Below are positions 1 through 10,639 of a stretch of DNA of 64,000 nucleotides, piece after piece. Below the pieces are notes generated by a model that did no database searches, was not told the DNA's origin, and saw only the letters and a list, made by a program, of their open reading frames with translations. The position numbers and the translations under genes were made by a program. This DNA is from Azorinus chamasolen (taxonomy: Eukaryota > Mollusca > Bivalvia > Cardiida > Solecurtidae): positions 63,182,324-63,246,323 of the forward strand of contig OY755242.1 of the NCBI GenBank assembly GCA_963576725.1. Direction: 5' to 3'. Positions within the stretch are counted from its first letter, which is position 1. Each line of letters starts with the position of its first letter.

Positions 1-38
1 TCCTGACGTCATTATTACATTAAGAATTAAGTACCTAT

Positions 39-475
39 ACAGTACAATTAAACCTGTCTTAGGTGACCATAAAAACAAAGTCAAATTCTGGGTCATAAAG
101 GCTGATGGTAGCTTAAAGCAGGTCAAAAGCAATGCAGAAAACTTCTATAGGATTTTTCAGCATCACTTTTGCCCTGCATTAAGCAACCATCTGCTGTTTT
201 CAGTAAATAGATGCTTGCTTAAGACAGACAGGCTCTACTGTCTTAACCCTTTATTGGATAGAGACACCTTTTCACACAGAGTAGACTCAGATCAAACGAC
301 TCTTGTTAGAGCTGCCTGATCAGAGTCTGCATTGTTTGCTTATGGAATAATGTAGATTGCCATTATAAAAATCAATATTCATTAAGTCATTCTTTCTTAC
401 ATGAATTATCATTAGATAATAGATAAATTAACCACAAAAAGTAAATGAAAGGTCACTTAAGACAGGTCTTACTGT
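39..475. repeat. TA-H element with TTAA-A copy inside (degenerate)
   Basis: A TACAGTACAATTAAACC-like end at 39 is matched by inverted ends near 215-241 and 454-474. The central hairpin of the family (agtaatgcagaaag..., degraded) sits near 130-180. The TTAA-A copy at 243-431 separates the two candidate right ends, so the original boundaries are uncertain. Confidence 0.5.
243..431. repeat. TTAA-A element, degraded
   Basis: Starts TTAACCCTTTATTGG and carries the palindrome arms agatcaaacgactc/gagctgcctgatcag. The right end is decayed (ataaattaa). Confidence 0.6.
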
Positions 476-544
476 ACATTTCTTATATTCAACTACATGT
501 TTATCTCATAATTACCCATTAATATTCTGACAAACATAGCAAAC

Positions 545-612
545 TGTTCAGACCCAGATCAAGCTGTTCCTCAGTGAGAAGCTGTTTGATTAGGGTCTAC
601 ACTATTTGCTAC
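545..612. repeat. Isolated TTAA-A-type palindrome
   Basis: Only the imperfect hairpin core is visible (gacccagatcaagctg.../...gtttgattagggtc). No TTAA ends are recognisable. Confidence 0.4.
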
Positions 613-658
613 GTATGTTAGTCTAATTCAAAGTTATCAGAATGATGCCAAACTGAAT

Positions 659-853
659 CAGAGCTACAGATAAAGGTATATACTAAAATACCTAAATTTG
701 TCATTTCTCCACCAAACCCTATATTGTGACCACTCTTTAGAATCGTCTCTTCGAGACAATTCTAAAGAGTGGTCACAACATAGGGTTTGGTGGAGAAATA
801 AAGAAATTATACATGAAAATATTTTAATTTATACATTTTTTTCTGGAGCTCTG
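659..853. repeat. PAL-B element
   Basis: Long hairpin: tttctccaccaaaccctat...gtgaccactctttagaat pairs with attctaaagagtggtcac...atagggtttggtggagaaa. Outer ends are cagagctacagata and ...tctggagctctg. Confidence 0.8.
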
Positions 854-1214
854 TGAATTATTCAGCTTTACAAACTGGTTGAGAGGGAAGATTAGGTGTT
901 CAAATATCAAGGGCAATTAGTACTAATTACTGTTTCCATATTCACTAGTATTTCTGTATACACTTTACAACATAGAAAAAAACAAGCAAACAGAAGAAAA
1001 CCAGGAGCATGCATTCTACAGCCTGTACTAATAAATATACATTCGTGCCACACCAAGACAAAAGGTACTTTAGGGGTTTCGGAGTTTGGCAGACAGTATG
1101 AACGAGGATCAGTATGTATGCACAGCTTTTGATAAAAGGTGTACTGTTCTTTCTAAATCTTTTATTGGTCTGTATAGAAATTACTAAACCAAACCCCACT
1201 TTGTTGCTACAATT

Positions 1215-1407
1215 CAGAGCTACAGATAACAGTGCGTACCAAAAAATCAAAATCGTCATTTCTCCACCAAAACCTATACTGTGACCACTCTTTAGAATTG
1301 TCTCTTCAAGACGATTCTAAAGAATGGTCACAGTATAGGGTTTGGTGGAGAATTAAAGGATCTATTGTTGAAAATGTTTAAATTTATGCATCTTATCTGG
1401 ACCTCTA
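1215..1407. repeat. PAL-B element inside a TTAA element tail
   Basis: A complete PAL-B hairpin. It is followed directly by ggagtaaagggttaa (1420-1434), the right end of a TTAA-A element whose left part is not recognisable, so PAL-B probably landed in an older TTAA-A copy. Confidence 0.75.
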
Positions 1408-1494
1408 AGGCGTACTAGTGGAGTAAAGGGTTAAAACATTACATTAGGTTCTACATTATTTCTCAATATGTAAAATAATTCCAATACAGATCAA

Positions 1495-1565
1495 ATAGTG
1501 TAGACCCAGACTGGATGCTATATTTGACCACACAGCAGCTGGTCAGGGTCTGCACTATTTGCACA
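1495..1565. repeat. Degraded TTAA-A/I-type palindrome
   Basis: Contains tagtgtagacccagactggat and gctggtcagggtctgcact as weak inverted arms; ends are lost. Confidence 0.35.
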
Positions 1566-1702
1566 TACAAAAAACAAGTTATATTTTCTTCTGTTGCAGC
1601 TCCTTTGTACTAGTGTTATAACAAACTAGGAGGTGATTTTACAATGCAGTATTGAGTTAGAGATGGATGTCAGCAGAATACCGGCAGATTAGTCACTCAT
1701 AC

Positions 1703-1736
1703 CTGTGGTCGGAAATACAACTCCCCGCTGCCTCAG
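1703..1736 (-). CDS. PHKA: Possible PHKA exon 17 (34-bp micro-exon)
   Basis: On the minus strand a good acceptor (ctatccatgctcag) and donor (accacag/gtatgag) enclose 34 bp. In the phase left by exon 16 it reads AEAAGSCISDHR without a stop. The region is otherwise not repeat-like. This part of PHKA is poorly conserved and I cannot confirm homology; it could be chance. Confidence 0.25.
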
Positions 1737-2099
1737 CTGAGCATGGATAGCTCAAGAGAGAAAGCAACATAGTGAAACACCTAGCACATCAACATGACAA
1801 GGCACACAGGCATAAATAAGTACAGAGGAAATGACACAAAAATGTTTATAGATAGAACTACCATCTTAAATACAAACTAATGTGCTTAGGAAACACTATG
1901 CATCTCCTGGGGCTAATTTTACAAAAGATCATATGACCAGAATAATCGTAACTCATAATTAATGACAAACGATACTAATTGGACAGCCAAAATTATCGCA
2001 CATCGTAGAGTGAAACAATGAAGGCTAAATTTGTATGACAGAAAATATCACAAGGTCTAACATACAATGATCACAACTTCCAGTTGCAATCATCAAATG
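1737..2099. other. Unassigned sequence
   Basis: I see no gene or recognised repeat; presumed PHKA intron. Confidence 0.5.
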
Positions 2100-2349
2100 T
2101 TGACCCTTCGCTTGCTGAATTTTAAAATACATTTCTCCTTCTTTACCCATGTCCTGTTGTATAATTACATATATCTTCACTGTGTACAAGTATTTCGCTG
2201 TGCAATCACTGCTGTGGAGTGCACTGGTTGCACAATCAACTTGTAAATAGTGCAGACCCTGATGAGACAGCTCCTGCAGGAGCTGTCTCATCTGGGTCTT
2301 CACTATTTACAGGTAGGTATATTGACGTGAATAGCAAGCGAAGGGTTAA
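2100..2349. repeat. TTAA-I element (empty-site copy 1)
   Basis: Ends are TTGACCCTTCGCTTGCT and AGCAAGCGAAGGGTTAA. The centre is gagacagctcctgcaggagctgtctc (2265-2288). It is almost identical to 24060-24309, implying recent activity. It lacks the mariner found in the third copy. Confidence 0.85.
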
Positions 2350-2401
2350 TAGTTTATGCTAATTTCAGTCGTATGATCTTTAGTTAACCTGGCCCTTGGC
2401 C

Positions 2402-2510
2402 CTATAATATCTCTTTGTGTAACCTTGCATTGACAAAGAGTGGTCAAAACAGAACTTGGTGGAGATATAATGGAACTATTCTTTAAATTATTTTAATTTA
2501 TGCATCTTTT
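2402..2510. repeat. PAL-B relic
   Basis: The right half survives (aagagtggtcaaaacagaacttggtgga... then tttaatttatgcatct); the left half is lost. Confidence 0.4.
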
Positions 2511-3039
2511 AATTTATGTATCTGTTGATACAACTGATGATAGTCTATGCATATATATGGACAGGATAGATCACTAGATAATAGTGTTAGAATGGTTGAA
2601 TAACTCAAATACGAAACCCTTGATAAATCACAGCACACAACCTCACACTATATGAGATATCAGTAAAGCACATATTGTATGGGTATAATATTTCAATCAC
2701 ATATCGGTATAGTTCAAAGGTAATAGGATAGGCAAATTATTGAATTTAAGTCTGAGTGACAAACAGACAGACCCAAAACATAATGCCCCATCTCTAATCT
2801 CTAGGGCAACTGTGTACTAGTAAAATATGAGCCTAAACTGATGGCATAAGTTTCATTTACATGTAGTTCCATTTTCCTCAAATCATATGCATATGATGAT
2901 ACATACTACAATGGTTAAGAGTTTATTACGTGTTTTGATGAAAACATGTGCAAAACCAGTAGTGACTATCTGAAATCATTGTTTAACAAAAGATGTTTGT
3001 AAAAAATGTATGACCCCCACAATAGTAGCTGGCAGACCG
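2511..3039. other. Unassigned sequence
   Basis: No gene seen. It includes a short 'acataatgcccc' repeat fragment, also present near 51970. Confidence 0.4.
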
Positions 3040-3850
3040 AACATTGACCTTGACCCGTGACCATGATATGACACCAACATGAAGATGCATGAGATGATTA
3101 AGCTATCAAACATATTAAATGTACATCTCCAACAGTTCAAAAGTTATGGCCAAAGTTAAAGTCTAAAAAATCTGACCTTTGACCTTGAACTTTGACCTTC
3201 ATATGCTTCCTCTCAAAAGTTGCAACTTCATGAGATGATCATACATGTTAAGTATGAACTCTCTATCTAATAGTACAGTTATGGTAACAGTTAACATTTG
3301 GCATTTAACCTTTTACCTGGAAGTTTGACCTTGAACTTGACAATGTTTCTCTCACATGTTGCAGCTTCATATGGTGAGTCAACACACTAGGTATGAGGTC
3401 TATAGTCCTATTAGTTCATAAGATATGGCCTATGTTAAGCGTTTCCATTATATAAAACCACCTTTTCAGGCATCTGCAAACACAGTAGGCCCAGATTAGA
3501 TGGTTCCTGTATGAACTGTCTGATCAGGGTCTGCTCTGTATGCTTCTGAAATTATTACAGATCAGTCTGCAGTTTCTACATAAATTATACGAAAAAGCCC
3601 TGTGCAGATATGCCATTATACAATATCAGCTAATAAATATTCATGATGTCAGTATTTCTGACATGAATATTCAACAGGGAAAGGATTAATATTTTAGAAA
3701 TTTGACATTTAACCTAAAAAGTTTGATCTTGCCCATTCACCTACTGACCACAACATCAATTTGGTCTAGTTTGACCTTTAATCTTGAAGTTTGAAATTGA
3801 CCTTTCACCTACTGAAGTCAAAAGCCTTAGAGGTCATCTACTCATCATGA
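3040..3850. repeat. GACCTTTGACCTTGA-rich degenerate tandem repeat
   Basis: Successive 100-120 bp blocks carry tttgaccttgaactttgacc and 'gttgcaacttcatgagatga'. The array is interrupted by a TTAA-A copy at 3435-3689. The same style recurs at 47160-48900. Confidence 0.55.
3435..3689. repeat. TTAA-A element
   Basis: TTAA at both ends (left arm decayed). Palindrome gattagatggttcc/gaactgtctgatc, then gaatattcaacagggaaaggattaa. Confidence 0.65.
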
Positions 3851-3930
3851 CAACCTCCCTAGCAAACATGAAGACTCTAGGTAAAAAATATTTATGAGCT
3901 ATTTCATTGGGTGGTTATCATTCTCATTTG

Positions 3931-4074
3931 GATGGAGTCTTGCATGAATATTTATAATGGGTGGAGTCTTGCATGAATATTTATAATGGGTGGAGTCTTG
4001 CATGAATATTCATAAATGGTGGAGTCTTTTGCATGAATATTTATAATGGGTGGAGTCTTGCATGAACATATATC
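3931..4074. repeat. Minisatellite, about 30-bp unit, 5 copies
   Basis: The unit is ggtggagtcttgcatgaata followed by tttataatg. The last two copies are slightly altered. Confidence 0.85.
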
Positions 4075-4371
4075 AAGTAAATGATTAAATAATGAACTCC
4101 CAATAGAACATATCACACAATAAATACTCTTTCTACAAGAAATATATTTATATTTACTATATTTTTAAATTAAATCAACACAGAGAACAAACAGAGTTCT
4201 GTGAAACACATGGGAGTCTGTCAGACAATTAAAGCAGAAGAAATACAGTAAAAAACCTTCTAAACTGGACGTTTACTAAAACTGGATTTATAGTAAAGAA
4301 GAAAGTTGATCCATTTAGGCAGGTAGCTGCTTCATGCATTGTAAAAGTCATGCACAAAGCTACCAACTGTC
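4075..4371. other. Unassigned sequence
   Basis: AT-rich with short gctacc-type inverted fragments flanking the next element. No gene is recognised. Confidence 0.4.
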
Positions 4372-4555
4372 TTAACCCATTACCTCATTGGCTATTTTTT
4401 AGATACAACCTCTTTGAATAAATCTACCCAAAAGGAGCATTAACTAGAGGAAAGGAAACTTTTAGAATTTTGTAGTTTTAAACCATTGTGATAAATAGAG
4501 CATTTGCTCCTATTACAGAGTTGTCAAAAGTTGTCAATATGAGGGAATGGGTTAA
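4372..4555. repeat. TTAA-C element lacking one palindrome arm
   Basis: TTAACCCATTACCTCATTGG ... gagggaatgggTTAA. The hairpin arm after gagcatttgctcc is missing, a typical internal deletion at a palindrome. Confidence 0.75.
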
Positions 4556-4940
4556 AGATGAGCTACAATACTAATTTGGAAATCTGGTTTAGAGGGGTTT
4601 TACTGATTATATACAATTGTCCCTGCACCAATTACTACAAACAAGAACACATACCAGTAGATAGAGACAAAAAACAACAACAAAAAAACTTAAAACATTG
4701 ACATCTAGACATTCAAACTGGCAAGTCTATTAAACATCTGACACTCAGTCACAACAATCCAGTTGCCATTGTATATATAGTTATTGTTAGATACATGTTA
4801 CTGTATAGATTACATCTCCATATGCATTTTACCATGCTTTTTTACTTCAGTTTGCATAGTGCAGAGAGTTATAATATGATCAGCAGTCTGCGAGAAGTTT
4901 GAACAGTTATGCTTGCAACATAAACATTATTATTTGGAAT
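4556..4940. other. Unassigned sequence
   Basis: Contains an isolated TA-family-like end (gtttagaggggttttactg) near 4588; otherwise nothing recognised. Confidence 0.35.
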
Positions 4941-5148
4941 TACCGTAAAACCTCTCTATAACGACCACTAAATTGTGTTAATTAGTTGGTATTTATGGCA
5001 TGTGGTTACTTAAAGCAAGGTGAAAGTAAAACAGAACGCTCCTATAGGAGCGTTCTGTTTTACTTTCACTTTGCTTTAAGCATCCACCTGCCTTTAACAC
5101 AAGATACTTGATGTAATTTAGTGGTTGTTATAGAGAGGTTTTACTGTA
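4941..5148. repeat. TA-G element
   Basis: Almost fully palindromic, 208 bp between TA dinucleotides. Ends TACCGTAAAACCTCTCTATA and tatagagaggttttactgTA; core gctcctataggagc at 5038-5051. Confidence 0.85.
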
Positions 5149-5199
5149 TTTCTTCAATTCTCTTTTTTACAGGAGAATCTATCAATAGTGACCACTTGA

Positions 5200-5300
5200 C
5201 CCTAAACCTCATAGAGACACCTACCTATGCCTTTACAGAGTAGACCCAGATAAGACTCCTGTAAGAGCTGTCCAAACAGTCCATCTGTATGCTTACAGAG
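5200..5300. repeat. TTAA-A relic
   Basis: Has agagtagacccagataagactcctgt and weak right-arm remnants; no clear ends. Confidence 0.4.
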
Positions 5301-5359
5301 CTTTATAGAACTGATACTAAAGTTTTTAATATGGCCACAAGTTTCTTTGTTTTGATACA

Positions 5360-5590
5360 TTAACCCTTTCCTCCATAAATGCGCCTTTCTACCCCTCTAT
5401 AAAAGTCACTTTTTGAAACCATTGTGATAAAATAGAGCATTTGCTCCACAGGAGCAAATGCTCTATTTATCACAATGGATTCAAAACTACACAATTCTAA
5501 AATTGTCCTTTTTTCCTAGTAAATGCTCCTTTTTGGTAGATTAATTCAAAGAGGTTGGGTCTAAAAATAGCCTATGGAGGAAAGGATTAA
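5360..5590. repeat. TTAA-C element
   Basis: Complete copy, TTAACCCTTTCCTCCATAAA to ggaggaaaggaTTAA. The hairpin gagcatttgctccacaggag... is intact. Confidence 0.85.
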
Positions 5591-5656
5591 TATTTATGAA
5601 GTGCTAGATGCTTGTATTACCGGTATATTTCATGAGGTCAAGGTGCTAATGAATAA

Positions 5657-5904
5657 AACGCTTTACTCCATATATATACCCTTTTACCCCTTAGCAAACA
5701 GAGAAGGCCCATATCAGTTGGCTCCTGTAGGAGCCATCTGATCAGGGTCTGCTCTGTTTGCTTATGGAATTATATAAACCTGATTCTACAGTCTGTTTTA
5801 TGGTAAAAATAATCCCCTTTTCATGATGCCATTATAAAAACCCAGCTAATTAATATTCATACATTCATTATTTTTTAATGAATATTCATGGAGTAAAAGG
5901 TTAA
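5657..5904. repeat. TTAA-A element
   Basis: Core ggctcctgtaggagcc (5720-5735); right end atggagtaaaaggTTAA; left TTAA mutated. Confidence 0.75.
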
Positions 5905-5919
5905 GATGCATGTGGCTGC

Positions 5920-6167
5920 TTAACCCTTTCCCTGATGAATATTCATGTAGGAAATAATACATCATGAATATTAATAAGATTATTTTTTATAATGGCATAT
6001 GAACACAGGACATTTTGGCTCAGGCAGAAGCTCTAGAATCAGATCTATATCACACCATAAGCAAACAGAGCAGACCCTGATCAGACGGCTCCAATAGGAG
6101 CTGTCTGATCTGAGTCTACTCTGTTTGCAGATGTGTCAAAATGCGCTTACATAAGGGAAAGTGTTAA
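5920..6167. repeat. TTAA-A element (first of an abutting pair)
   Basis: TTAACCCTTTCCCTGATGAA to gggaaagtgTTAA. The last TTAA (6164-6167) is also the first TTAA of the next copy. Inverted orientation relative to 5657-5904. Confidence 0.85.
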
Positions 6168-6417
6168 CTCATTACTCTATAAATATGCTTTTCTACGCCT
6201 TTACAAACAGAGAAGACCCAGATCAGACATCTCCTGTTGGAGGCGTCTGATCACAGTTTGCTGTGTTTGCTTATGACAGTAAAATAGATATGAATGATTC
6301 TACAGTTTCTGCAATGGCCAAAAGTTCCTGTATTCATGTACCATTATAAAATTAATGTAATTAATATTCATGATGTCTTTTAATTCTTACATGAATATTC
6401 ATGGAGTTAAGGGTTAA
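6164..6417. repeat. TTAA-A element (second of the pair)
   Basis: TTAACTCATTACTCTATAAA to gagttaagggTTAA; palindrome agatcagacatctcctgttggaggcgtctgatc. Confidence 0.8.
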
Positions 6418-6502
6418 TACACAACAAGATAGCTCCTGGTTGGTGGTCATTGTAGACGGACTTACTGCATACATGCTATTGATACAACTTATGGTGTTTT
6501 AC

Positions 6503-7046
6503 TTAACTCTTTGCACGCTAGGGGTGAAATACCGGTAATGATTACAGATGCAACTAATTTGGATGAAGAAAAGCCGCTGCACGATGCGGCATCTCATCAG
6601 GAGTCATGCTGTTTGATACTTTGATCATAGTTTTGCGAAGAAATGAGAGAAAAATTATTTTAAGAATTCAAGTACAGCTGAACTTCGATATCTCGAACTT
6701 CATGGGACCATACAAACAAATTCGACATAACAGAAGTTAGAGTATTCCGATTCCTAATCTGAACGGTTTCTAAAGTTCACAGCTTAATGCAGGTCTAAAG
6801 TAATGCTGAAAGCTCCTGAAGGAGGAGCTTTCAGCATTACTTTAGACCTGCATTAAACTGTCACATGTGTTTCTAGGCATACATAGTATTACATTTTAGA
6901 ACAATTCTGCATTGTAAATTTTGGAAGGACCGAACTTTAAGTTCGAATTATCTCGAAGTTCAAGTTATCCACGTTTGAGATATTGATGTTCCACTGTAGA
7001 CGACAATTACTACAGACAAAAAATTACCTGGAGTACAAAGAGTTAA
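6503..7046. repeat. TTAA-T element carrying a TA-F insertion
   Basis: Ends TTAACTCTTTGCACGCTAGG and its imperfect inverse near 7020-7046 (ctggagtacaaagagTTAA). A TA-F element fills 6673-6998. Confidence 0.65.
6673..6998. repeat. TA-F element, nested
   Basis: TACAGCTGAACTTCGATATC to gatgttccactgTA, with the hairpin gcttaatgcaggtctaaagt... . The centre has a 3-bp insertion (gctcctgaaggaggagc). Confidence 0.85.
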
Positions 7047-7312
7047 GCATATGTTTTATTCATATTCTATCATATAGCATTTTTAATTCACATTCCAAAT
7101 GCTGAAGACATAGACTACATGCTAGTAAGAAGTGTTCGGCAAAGCTTAATAACTAAAGATTGTGAACTGCTAAATCACATTAGTTCTAGCTAAAAACTCT
7201 CTGTGAAATTGTCCATAAGGAATTAAATATCTTCAATTTTTGTAATAATCTTATATCCTAATTATCCCAATATTTGGACATCCAATATCTCCTCTCCAGC
7301 AGTATTTAACCC

Positions 7313-7500
7313 CAGGGGTCCAGATATGATGCGTAAATTGAAACATTTTCAAGAATAATTTCTTTATTTCTCCACCAAACCCTATGATGTGACCATTCTT
7401 TAGAATCTTCGAGACAATTCTAAACAACGGTCACTGCATAGGTTTTGGTGGAGAAATGAAGATTTTAGTATTTGAGTATGTACTGTTATCTGTAGCTCTT
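7313..7500. repeat. PAL-B element
   Basis: Whole element from ggtccagatatgatgcg to ttatctgtagctctt; the hairpin tip is shortened (aatcttcgagacaatt). Confidence 0.75.
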
Positions 7501-7501
7501 T

Positions 7502-7733
7502 TTAGCCCTTTCCATTTCATTTCATGTAAGAAATAATGCCGTTAATTAGTAATTATTAGCTGAATTTTTCAAGGAATTTTTTTGCTTTGACAAAAACTGT
7601 AGAATCAGATCCATATCATGTCAAAAGCAAACAGAGCAGACCCTGATCTGACGGCTCATATAGAAGCTGTCTGAACTGGGTCTACTCTGTTTGCAAATGT
7701 GTGAAAAGCTGTTCATATGAAGGAATGGGTTAA
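7502..7733. repeat. TTAA-A element
   Basis: TTAG...gaatgggTTAA; directly abuts the preceding PAL-B element. Confidence 0.75.
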
Positions 7734-7757
7734 AGCTGAGTAGATCAATTTGGCACA

Positions 7758-7832
7758 AAGTAGTAAATAGTGTAGATCCTGATCAACTAGCTCCACTGAG
7801 GAGATGTTTGATCTGGGTCTGCACTGTATGCA
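7758..7832. repeat. Isolated palindrome, TTAA-I type
   Basis: aatagtgtagatcctgatca / tgatctgggtctgcactgta with no ends preserved. Confidence 0.4.
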
Positions 7833-7836
7833 TGCC

Positions 7837-8029
7837 CAGAGCTCCAGATAAGATGCGTAAATCAAAATATTTTTAAGAATAACTTCTTTATTTCTCCACC
7901 AAATCCTATGTTGTGACCACTCTTTAGAATCATCTCTTTGAGACGATTCTAAAGAGTGGTCACAACACAGGGTTTGGTGGAGAAATGACGATTTTAGTAT
8001 TTGAATATGCACCGTTATCTGTAGCTCTG
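7837..8029. repeat. PAL-B element
   Basis: Well conserved: both arms of gtgaccactctttagaat and both outer ends (cagagctccagataag, ttatctgtagctctg). Confidence 0.85.
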
Positions 8030-8214
8030 CATGCCTAAGTTTGTTTGTCCAATTACTAGGGTAATCTGAGTAAGATCTAGCACCGTCTTCAAGGTGTTGA
8101 TGTATTATTTTAAATTCCTCAATACAATGTGTTTCCCTTCCTCAAATAAATACCAAACCATCTAAATATTTTATCAATGAAATGAGAAAACTAGATCTAA
8201 AGAACTCGACTTAC

Positions 8215-8388
8215 CTGATATATCACTATTATCTGTGATAGCAATCGACCTTGACCTTCTTACAATGCCCCTGACCGAAGAATGTCTGTATGACCTGCTT
8301 GCTGCCTTCTTCCCAAAGCTGAGGAGGCGTGGCCTAGAACAAGACTCCTTCATCATGTCACCCAGCATGTCTATGATGTGAGTGTCAC
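8215..8388 (-). CDS. PHKA: PHKA exon 16 (residues 627-685), basic Ser-rich loop
   Basis: Reads GDTHIIDMLGDMM then a stretch very rich in Arg, Lys and Ser (SRPRLLSFGKKAASRSYRHS, VRGIVRRSRSIAITD). The acceptor tgatcag and donor tcag/gtaagt keep phase 1-1 with exon 15. Several RxxS and RRxS sites are visible. In vertebrate PHKA this general region is subject to alternative splicing, so an alternatively used phospho-loop is plausible but inferred. Confidence 0.85.
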
Positions 8389-8457
8389 CTGATCACATGA
8401 CCAAAATAAATAACATAAATATAATGTGTCAAAATCTATCACAAAAAATAATATAAA

Positions 8458-8773
8458 TACCTTCAAACTTCAATATCTCAAACTTCAACGGACCATACAA
8501 ATTATTTCGAGATAACAGAGGTTCAAATCATCTAATCTGAACAATTTCTCAAGTTCACAGATTAATGCAGGTATAAAGAATGCTGAAAGCTCCTGTAGGA
8601 GCTTTCAGCATTACTTTAGATCTGCATTAATCTGTCACATGTGTTTCTAGATATGCGTAGTGATATCTTTCAGAACAAGTCTGTATTGTATATTTTGGAA
8701 GAACCGAACTTTTACTTTGAGTTATCACAAAGTTTGAGTTATCCTAGCTCAAGATATCGAAGTTCAACTGTAT
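8458..8773. repeat. TA-F element
   Basis: Left end weakened (taccttcaaacttcaatatc), right end gaagttcaactgTA; core gctcctgtaggagc at 8589-8602. Confidence 0.8.
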
Positions 8774-9035
8774 ATGTCAAAATCTATCAGAAGACTATAA
8801 TGTAGAGGAGTAATGTCATTCCCCACCATCGCACTGATTTCCATTGTTTATTATCTGTCCAAAAGTGCAAAGTAGAATAGAAACTATACATTGTTTTTAC
8901 TTTCAGCAATGAAAACTATTGACAACAATTCCTGCTTCATTTCATGCATATTAATTTTAAAACAATGATTTGGTTATGTCTGACTCTTGTTTCATTTTAA
9001 CCTTAATCAAAATTTTATTTGCTATTTTTCATTTA

Positions 9036-9275
9036 TTTACCCTTTACTTGGAAGAGATGCCTTCTTATGCCTTTGCAATCACAGCAGACCCAGATCAGAC
9101 AGTTCCTGTAGGAGTTGTCTGATCAGTGCCTGCTTATGGAGAAATATAAATCTGATTAACAGTTTCTGCCGTGGCCAAATATTCCTGTGATAATATACCG
9201 TTATAAAAAAATCAGCTAATAAATATTCATGATGTCATTATTTCCTGCATTAATATTCATGAGGTAAAGGGTTAC
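9036..9275. repeat. TTAA-A element
   Basis: TTTACCCTTTACTTGG to gaggtaaaggGTTAC; palindrome agatcagacagttcctgtaggagttgtctgatc. Confidence 0.75.
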
Positions 9276-9336
9276 ACCATTATGATAGTCAATAGATATG
9301 AGAACAATTGCCTTAAAAAATTACATCAAATGTTGG

Positions 9337-9565
9337 TTAACCCTTTCCTCCATAGGCTATTTTTAAGCCTAACCTCTTTGAATGAATCTACCCAAAAGGA
9401 GCATTTACTAAAGGAAAGAAAAATGTTAAAATTCTGTAGTATTGAAACCATTGTGATAAATAGAGCATTTGCTCCATTGGAGCAAATGCTCTATTTATCA
9501 CAATGGTTTCAAAAAGTGACTATTACAGAGGCGTAGAAAGGCGCATTTATGGAGGAAAGGGTTAA
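9337..9565. repeat. TTAA-C element
   Basis: Complete, TTAACCCTTTCCTCCATAGG to ggaggaaagggTTAA, with both hairpin arms. Confidence 0.9.
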
Positions 9566-9595
9566 GTTGTAGAAAGTTCAACAATGATATGTACT

Positions 9596-9879
9596 TTAAC
9601 CTTTTACCTGATGAATATTCATATAAGAAATAATGATTGTATGAATATTAATTAGATGAATTGTTATAAAATGAACAAAGGAATTTTTTTAACCATGACT
9701 GAAACAGTAGAATCAGATCTCTAAGGGTCTGCTCTGTTTGCTTATGGTGTAATATAGATATGATTCTATAGTTTCTACCAGAACTAGAAATTATTGTGTC
9801 CATGTGCTATTATAACAATCTAATTAATATTCATGATGTCATTATTTTTTACATGAATATTCATGGGATAAAGGGTTAA
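9596..9879. repeat. TTAA-A element, rearranged centre
   Basis: Both ends are present, but both carry the 'gaatattcat' arm and the ggctcc palindrome is missing. It looks like two elements recombined. It shares TTAA 9876-9879 with the next element. Confidence 0.7.
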
Positions 9880-10104
9880 CCAATTCCCTCATAGGCTATT
9901 TTTAGACCCAACCTCTTTGAATAAATCTACCGAAAAGGAGCATTAACTAGCTAAAAGGAAAATTTTAGAATTGTGTAGCACTGAAACCATTATGATAAAC
10001 AGAGTATTTGCTCCATGAGAGCAAATGCTCTATTGATCACAATGGTTTCAAAAATTGACTTTTACAGAGGCATAGAAAGGCGTCAATATGAGGGAATGGA
10101 TTAG
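9876..10104. repeat. TTAA-C element abutting the previous copy
   Basis: TTAACCAATTCCCTCATAGG to gaggGAATGGATTAG, followed by a further stray 'gtaaagggttaa' end (10105-10115). Confidence 0.8.
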
Positions 10105-10179
10105 GTAAAGGGTTAAGTACTAAAACAAGAACACTGACATTAAATATGGACAAAAAATATATTCAGCAGCAGAGGTTAC

Positions 10180-10344
10180 CTTGAGTCTCTTCAGCAACAT
10201 TCTGTACAAAACTGAGCTTCGTAACACACGAAGTGGAGACAAAATCCTGCAGGGTCCCCAAGTGAACCCTTGTCCCTGCTATATACCCACTCTGCAATTT
10301 CTTGATAGTCCCTATCAGGGAGCTAGGAGGCTGCTGGTAGCGAT
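10180..10344 (-). CDS. PHKA: PHKA exon 15 (residues 572-627)
   Basis: Translates as DRYQQPPSSLIGTIKKLQ...GYIAGTRVHLGTLQDFVSTS..., matching the animal PHKA block xSSIxxxIRKLQxGYxGGxRVxxGxLxEFxxTSC. Acceptor aattttgcag, donor caag/gtaacc, phase 1 on both sides. MITEs lie 64 bp downstream and 53 bp upstream of the exon. Confidence 0.93.
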
Positions 10345-10397
10345 CTGCAAAATTAATTGTCCATATTATAACTACATGTATATGTAAGATGCGTACA

Positions 10398-10638
10398 TTA
10401 ACCTTTTACTCCATGAATATTCATGTAAGAAATAATGATATCAAGAATAATAATTACATTAGTTAAAATAGTTCATGGACACAGGAAGTTTTGGCCATGG
10501 AAGACACTGTAGAATCAGATATATATTCTATCATAAGCACACAGAGCAGACCCTGATCATATGGCTCCTATAGTAGTCTGAGCCGGGTCTACTCTGTTTG
10601 CAAAGGCTTAGGAGGTGTATTTATGGAGTAAAGGGTTA
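10398..10638. repeat. TTAA-A element
   Basis: TTAACCTTTTACTCCATGAA to atggagtaaagggTTAA; palindrome shortened (catatggctcctatagtagtctgag). Confidence 0.8.
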
Positions 10639-10639
10639 A

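Noticed and set aside
2025..2303. Minus-strand ORF beginning MKTQMRQLLQELSHQG, also at 24060-24263
   Set aside because: The repeated protein is just a translation of the TTAA-I hairpin; the two ORFs are copies of the repeat, not a gene family.
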